Assembly: GCA_947502145.1 (NCBI GenBank)
Contig: CANMYO010000001.1
Location: 496,001-560,000 of the forward strand
Source: an uncultured Paracoccaceae bacterium
GTDB lineage: Bacteria; Pseudomonadota; Alphaproteobacteria; Rhodobacterales; Rhodobacteraceae
DNA: 64,000 nucleotides
Reading direction: 5' to 3'
Below, piece after piece: positions 60,237-64,000 of the stretch (its first letter is position 1; each line of letters opens with the position of its first letter). Position numbers and translations under genes: made by a program. The notes under the pieces were generated by a model that made no database searches, was not told where the DNA came from, and saw nothing but the letters and a program-made list of their open reading frames with translations.

Positions 60237-61315
60237 GCGGCGCGCAAGTGGCACAGGGTGCGGGTCTCAAACGGGCGTAGCATCTGCGCCGGGGCCTTCC
60301 CGGCAAGCGGCATCATTTCAGGTGGCATGTCACGAAACACCCCATGTCGCCGCAGCACGAGATTTTCGATCATCGGTGAGGGGTCCAGCGCCTCAAGATC
60401 AAGGCCGCCGACCCGCAGTGGCACGGGGTGGTCCAGCAGGATCTGCCAGTAGCCAACAAGGGGCGCTTGCGATTTGCTGATGCTCACCCCTTCGGTCAGA
60501 TCACCGATCCGCACCGCCACGGCATCGGTCGCAAAGAGGTATTCGACCTCGGAACTGCGAATTTGCAGGCGCTGATCCGCAGCACATTTCAGATCCCGCG
60601 TTGCGCCGTAGAAAGGTGCCCGCAGGGTCAGGGGGGTAAAGCGGCCCCGCGCAGGCAGCATGATCCCGCCCGACCAGCGCACCTGCGCCGTGCTGCCATC
60701 CTCAAGCGTGACCAGATTACCGGCCTGCAGCGCGGACACGGACTGCATCCCGCCGGGTGTCGCGATCGGGGTCAGCGGATCCAGCGAAGGCAGCGGCCCA
60801 ATTGGCATGATGTCATCGCTGATCGCCAGAAAGCGTGCGCCGGGCGTGACAGATGTACGGGCGCGATCCCCCATCAGCCGCGCGGCATCGCGCATCGTCA
60901 ACGGCAGCGGTTGTGGATAGCGGGCAAAGGCATGCACCGCGTTGTCGGCGTCCTCAACGCTCAGCACCGCCTGTTGCGCTTTCGCGTCCCAGGTGAATAT
61001 CACCGTGATGGCCTCGGCGCTTGCCTCCAGCCCGGTGCGCAGACGAAAGTCGCGCTTTCGATTGCCCAACCACTGCGACAGTGTGAATGTGCCATCTGGA
61101 TCCAGCGTCAGGCAAAGTCCGGCAGAGCGCGGCGATTGGGTGACATAGCGCAGCAGGGTCTGCTGCCCCAGGTTGGGCATCAGCGCGCATTCCATCATCA
61201 GGCTTCCGGTTGCCATGACCAGATCGCCGCTGACCTTCTTTTCGGGCGCGGGTTTGTCCAGTCCATAGGGGTTGAGCTGCCCTCCCTGCACGTCCCGCAG
61301 CCCGATCCAATTCAT
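60233..61315 (-). CDS. Hint-domain protein with degenerate active site
   Basis: 360 aa. Residues ~1-165 resemble a LamG/concanavalin-like domain (GSLMMECALMPN, FTLSQWLGN). Residues ~180-330 follow the roseobacter Hint pattern (PIATPGGMQSVSALQAGNLVTLEDG, VRWSG). The nucleophile Cys expected before TPIATP is absent, and the usual SPQHR is replaced by AADQR, so self-cleavage looks lost. ATG 61315 is chosen; the frame's 15-residue extension is unlikely. A CtrA box lies 219 bp upstream. Confidence 0.7.
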   Translation of the reverse strand: MNWIGLRDVQGGQLNPYGLDKPAPEKKVSGDLVMATGSLMMECALMPNLGQQTLLRYVTQSPRSAGLCLTLDPDGTFTLSQWLGNRKRDFRLRTGLEASAEAITVIFTWDAKAQQAVLSVEDADNAVHAFARYPQPLPLTMRDAARLMGDRARTSVTPGARFLAISDDIMPIGPLPSLDPLTPIATPGGMQSVSALQAGNLVTLEDGSTAQVRWSGGIMLPARGRFTPLTLRAPFYGATRDLKCAADQRLQIRSSEVEYLFATDAVAVRIGDLTEGVSISKSQAPLVGYWQILLDHPVPLRVGGLDLEALDPSPMIENLVLRRHGVFRDMPPEMMPLAGKAPAQMLRPFETRTLCHLRAA

Positions 61316-61679
61316 GCCGCAGCCTCCGCCACGCCATCGCTGCGCTGCGTCGTGCAACACGTCAGATCAACCATAAAGGGTGAAGAAATTTTCACCGCCT
61401 GCCCCGTTTTGCCTGTCCGGGTCAGTGCAAACGCCTGTTCAAATGGGGTGCCTGCCCCGATTTGAACTATATGTTGTGGGTGAAATGCTCACCCTCACCC
61501 ATTCTTGGGTTTGCCCTGCCTCGGGTCGTTTTGTTAACACAAGGTTAATTGGGAAAATCCTTGTACCACAGGGATATATTGCAACCGCTGGGTCAGCCCG
61601 CTCACCCGTGACTCCTTGGCAACAGGCGCAATTGCATCCCAGCGCTGCCCGCGCTAGCCAATGACCAAAGGAGAACCCG
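61316..61679. promoter_or_regulatory. 364-bp divergent spacer (Hint gene / dapE) with dyad and CtrA box
   Basis: It contains a 31-bp inverted repeat GTTCAAATGGGG/CCCCgATTTGAAC (61437-61467, one bulged G), a GGGTGA-AATGC-TCACCC hairpin (61478-61494), a canonical CtrA box (61534-61548), and a TATATT about 30 bp further. No gene seen. Confidence 0.6.
61534..61548. promoter_or_regulatory. CtrA box
   Basis: TTAACACAAGGTTAA, exactly TTAA-N7-TTAA, 132 bp upstream of dapE and 219 bp upstream of the Hint gene. The motif is symmetric, so either transcript could be controlled. Confidence 0.6.
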
Positions 61680-62831
61680 ATGCCGAACCCCGTTGATCCC
61701 ATCGCGCTGACAGCTGATCTGGTGCGCTGCAAGTCCGTAACCCCGGCAGAAGGCGGGGCATTGCAACTTCTGGAATCGGTGCTGTCAGAGGCCGGGTTTG
61801 ACTGCACCCGCGTTGACCGCAACGGGATCGCCAACCTCTTCGCGCGCTGGGGGCGCAAGGGGGCAAACCGCAGATTTGGCTTTAATGGTCACACTGATGT
61901 GGTGCCGGTCGGTGACGAAAATGCCTGGACGGTTGACCCCTTTGGTGCAGAAATCAGGGACGGCTTTCTCTGGGGACGCGGGGCAACGGACATGAAGTCG
62001 GGGGTAGCGGCCTTTGTCGCAGCTGCCTGCGACTTTGTTGCAGATACGCCCCCCGACGGGGCAATCCTGATTGCGATCACCGGCGATGAAGAGGCCGACG
62101 CGCTGGATGGCACAACAGCCCTGCTTGACTGGATGGACGCCAATGGTGAATCGATGACCCATTGCCTTGTGGGTGAGCCGACCAGTCCCAACCACATGGG
62201 TGAGGCGATGAAAATCGGGCGACGTGGCTCGATGACCGCTTTTTTTACCTTTACCGGTGTGCAGGGCCATTCGGCCTATCCCGACCGGGCCCGAAACCCC
62301 TGCACGGCCATGGCACAGTTGATGCATACGCTGGCCAGCAGGCCGCTTGACGACGGGACGGATCATTTTGATCCCTCGACACTGGCGATTGTCACGATGG
62401 ACACCGGCAACGGGGCGACCAATGTGATCCCGGCGCAATGCAAGGCCACCGTCAACATCAGGTTCAACGACTCCCACACCGGTGCGGACCTGTCCCAATG
62501 GCTGACGGACACGGCGGGGGCCGTCGCGCAGGCGGCGGGGATCAAAATCGACACCAGGATCAAGATCAGCGGAGAAAGCTTCATAACGCCGCCGGGCGAG
62601 CTGTCTGATCTGATTGGCAGGGCAGTGCAGGCAGAAACCGGGCATACACCAGAGCTTTCGACATCCGGCGGCACCTCTGATGCGCGTTTTGTCAAGAACC
62701 ACTGCCCGGTTGTGGAATTTGGTCTTGTTGGCAAAACCATGCATCAGGTCGACGAGAAAGTGCCAACCGCCGATATCACGACGCTGAAATCCATCTACCG
62801 GCGGATTCTGGCGGATTATTTCGCCACTTAG
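61680..62831 (+). CDS. dapE: Succinyl-diaminopimelate desuccinylase
   Basis: 383 aa M20-type dinuclear zinc hydrolase. Metal ligands are seen in [24 protein letters not shown], and ITGDEEADA (catalytic Glu), with the C-terminal [11 protein letters not shown]. It yields LL-diaminopimelate for lysine and peptidoglycan. AAAGGAGAAC precedes the ATG. dapD is 2.4 kb upstream and a dapC-like gene is at 44.9 kb. Confidence 0.95.
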   Translation: MPNPVDPIALTADLVRCKSVTPAEGGALQLLESVLSEAGFDCTRVDRNGIANLFARWGRKGANRRFGFNGHTDVVPVGDENAWTVDPFGAEIRDGFLWGRGATDMKSGVAAFVAAACDFVADTPPDGAILIAITGDEEADALDGTTALLDWMDANGESMTHCLVGEPTSPNHMGEAMKIGRRGSMTAFFTFTGVQGHSAYPDRARNPCTAMAQLMHTLASRPLDDGTDHFDPSTLAIVTMDTGNGATNVIPAQCKATVNIRFNDSHTGADLSQWLTDTAGAVAQAAGIKIDTRIKISGESFITPPGELSDLIGRAVQAETGHTPELSTSGGTSDARFVKNHCPVVEFGLVGKTMHQVDEKVPTADITTLKSIYRRILADYFAT

Positions 62832-62864
62832 AACGTGACAATAGACTGCAATGCCCCGGGGGTC

Positions 62865-62911
62865 CGGGGGCACCGCCCCCGCATGGGGTGGGTGGGCGGG
62901 CCCACCCACCC
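62865..62911. repeat. Two adjacent G/C-rich hairpins between dapE and rnr
   Basis: CGGGGGC-ACC-GCCCCCG (62865-62881, 7-bp stem), then GGGTGGGTGGGC facing GCCCACCCACCC (62886-62911, 12-bp perfect stem). They lie 34-80 bp after the dapE stop and before rnr. They may act as a dapE terminator or belong to an interspersed palindromic repeat family. Confidence 0.6.
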
Positions 62912-62956
62912 AACAATTCCGATGACGCGCAGACGCCGCCATGTTAGGCGCAAGAT

Positions 62957-64000
62957 ATGACACGCATCCCCTCCAAGGTCGAAATCCTGCAATGGATCGC
63001 CGACAATCCCACCAAATCCAGCAAACGTGAAATCGCCAAGGCATTTGGCATCAAAGGGGCCGCACGGATCGACCTCAAGGCGGTTCTGAAAGACCTCGAA
63101 TCCGAGGGTCGTCTGCAAAAGCGCCGCAGCAGTTACCGCGATCCGGGCCAGCTCCCGCCGGTTTCGGTGATCGAAATCACCCATACCGACAGTGACGGCG
63201 ACCTTTATGCCAAACCTCTGGAATGGTCGGGCGAAGGCCCAGAGCCACGCATCCTGATGGTTCTGCGCGCAAGTGACCCCGCGATTGGACCCGGCGACCG
63301 CATCCTTGGGCGCCTGACCGAAATCCCCGGCGAAGACTACAGCCACAGCGCTCGCATGATCCGCCGGATCGGGACAAATGCACTGCGCATCCTTGGGGTG
63401 TTTCGCGCCGGGTCCGAAGGCGGCCGCGTTATCCCCATCGACAAGGGCAGCGACAAGCAATGGAGTGTTGCCGCCGGTGCCACTGGCGGCGCAAAGGACG
63501 GCGAACTTGTCGAGGCGGAACAGGCCGGCCCAAAGGGCCGCATGGGGCTACCCAAGGCCCGCATCATCGCCCGCCTTGGTGATCCCACGGCCCCCCGCGC
63601 CGTCAGCCTGATCGCGATCCATCAACACGGGATTCCCGATCATTTCCCGGATGAGGTCGTGGCCGCGGCTGATGCTGCCAGACCGGCCCCACTGGGCAAC
63701 CGCGTGGATTTACGCGACAAACCTTTTGTCACCATCGACCCTGCGGATGCCCGTGACCGCGATGATGCCTGTCTTGTAGAAACAACGGAATCCGGCTTTA
63801 CGATCTGGGTCGCGATTGCTGACGTCGCCCATTACGTCACACCGGGCAGCGCGCTCGATCGCGAAGCCCGCAAGCGTGGCAATTCCAGCTATTTTCCCGA
63901 CCGCGTTGTCCCGATGTTGCCCGACACATTGTCTGGCGATCTTTGCAGCCTGCATGAGCATGTCGATCGCGCCGTACTGGTCGCCGAAATGCAGATCGAC
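62957..64000 (+). CDS. rnr: Ribonuclease R, 5' part (cut by window end)
   Basis: 348 codons are present and the frame is still open at 64000. Residues ~1-60 form the winged HTH (KREIAKAFGIKGAARIDLK), then cold-shock-like domains, then the start of the RNB catalytic domain with the metal-binding DPADARDRDD at 261-270. It degrades structured RNA 3'-5'. ATG 62957 has only a weak GCAAGAT upstream. Confidence 0.95.
   Translation, partial: MTRIPSKVEILQWIADNPTKSSKREIAKAFGIKGAARIDLKAVLKDLESEGRLQKRRSSYRDPGQLPPVSVIEITHTDSDGDLYAKPLEWSGEGPEPRILMVLRASDPAIGPGDRILGRLTEIPGEDYSHSARMIRRIGTNALRILGVFRAGSEGGRVIPIDKGSDKQWSVAAGATGGAKDGELVEAEQAGPKGRMGLPKARIIARLGDPTAPRAVSLIAIHQHGIPDHFPDEVVAAADAARPAPLGNRVDLRDKPFVTIDPADARDRDDACLVETTESGFTIWVAIADVAHYVTPGSALDREARKRGNSSYFPDRVVPMLPDTLSGDLCSLHEHVDRAVLVAEMQID

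Noticed and set aside
61455-61470. GATTTGAAC resembling the 3' end of a tRNA (possible att remnant)
   Set aside because: It is one arm of a 31-bp inverted repeat; no T-stem or acceptor pairing exists and no integrase is near.
61785-63044. 419-codon minus-strand frame opposite dapE
   Set aside because: Shadow of dapE that runs through the hairpin pair and into rnr.
1-64000. Hidden mobile element, toxin-antitoxin or phage-defence locus
   Set aside because: No transposase, integrase, restriction, CRISPR, retron or toxin-antitoxin motif was found in any frame; the genes are metabolic, envelope or housekeeping.

Overview
The window reads as a chromosomal segment of a marine alphaproteobacterium of the Rhodobacteraceae (Roseobacter group). 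Reasons: moderately high GC; very dense gene packing with many ATGA/TGATG start-stop overlaps; the conserved orders rsfS-rlmH-gpmI-envC-ctpA and ftsK-aminotransferase-amidase-ubiH-trm112-lonSSD-cnoX; an IalB-family protein; a Hint-domain protein; a serralysin with RTX repeats; and a pair of FAD/GcvT N-methylglycine oxidoreductases. I found no tRNA, rRNA, CRISPR array, insertion sequence or phage gene. The genus assignment is an inference from gene content only.

Layout. 1-3.5 kb: membrane LytTR regulator, ECF sigma factor and a membrane VWA protein. 3.5-7.2 kb: YafY/WYL regulator with a VOC protein, cysteine synthase, DMT transporter. 7.3-14.8 kb: leucine biosynthesis (leuB, leuD, leuC) interrupted by a LysR/NAD(P)-binding protein pair, an EEP-family protein and a membrane protein. 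15-17.7 kb: a 70-aa protein coupled to an NTF2-LuxR regulator, then MscS. 17.8-22.8 kb: ribosome silencing/methylation, glycolysis and envelope proteolysis (rsfS, rlmH, gpmI, envC-like, ctpA). 23.2-29.6 kb: two demethylating dehydrogenases, a LysE exporter and an XRE-cupin regulator. 29.7-36.7 kb: fRMsr, thiolase, gamma-glutamyltransferase, hspQ, AEC transporter, a lipoprotein transglycosylase, a methyltransferase, lolA. 36.8-41.8 kb: urate/ureide catabolism (puuD, puuE-uraD fusion, allA, GAPDH-like, allE) lying between lolA and ftsK. 41.9-53.8 kb: ftsK, dapC-like, amidase, ubiH-like, trm112, Lon-N, cnoX, SGNH hydrolase, xthA, asparaginase, ialB. 54-64 kb: rlmN, serralysin, LOG protein, redoxin, dapD, small membrane proteins, degenerate Hint protein, dapE and the 5' part of rnr.

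The genes supply leucine, cysteine and lysine/peptidoglycan precursors (dapC, dapD, dapE), cell envelope and division functions, and nitrogen scavenging from methylated glycines, urate and asparagine. The less ordinary signals are mostly in the spacers. Two canonical CtrA boxes (TTAA-N7-TTAA) occur at 22957 and 61534; the first sits just upstream of a candidate RNA of about 240 nt that ends in a strong terminator. Other signals are a structured element upstream of ggt, a possible leader peptide overlapping rsfS, several regulator-adjacent palindromes, and a GAPDH homologue locked into the ureide genes. All functional statements come from reading motifs and context; no database search was possible.
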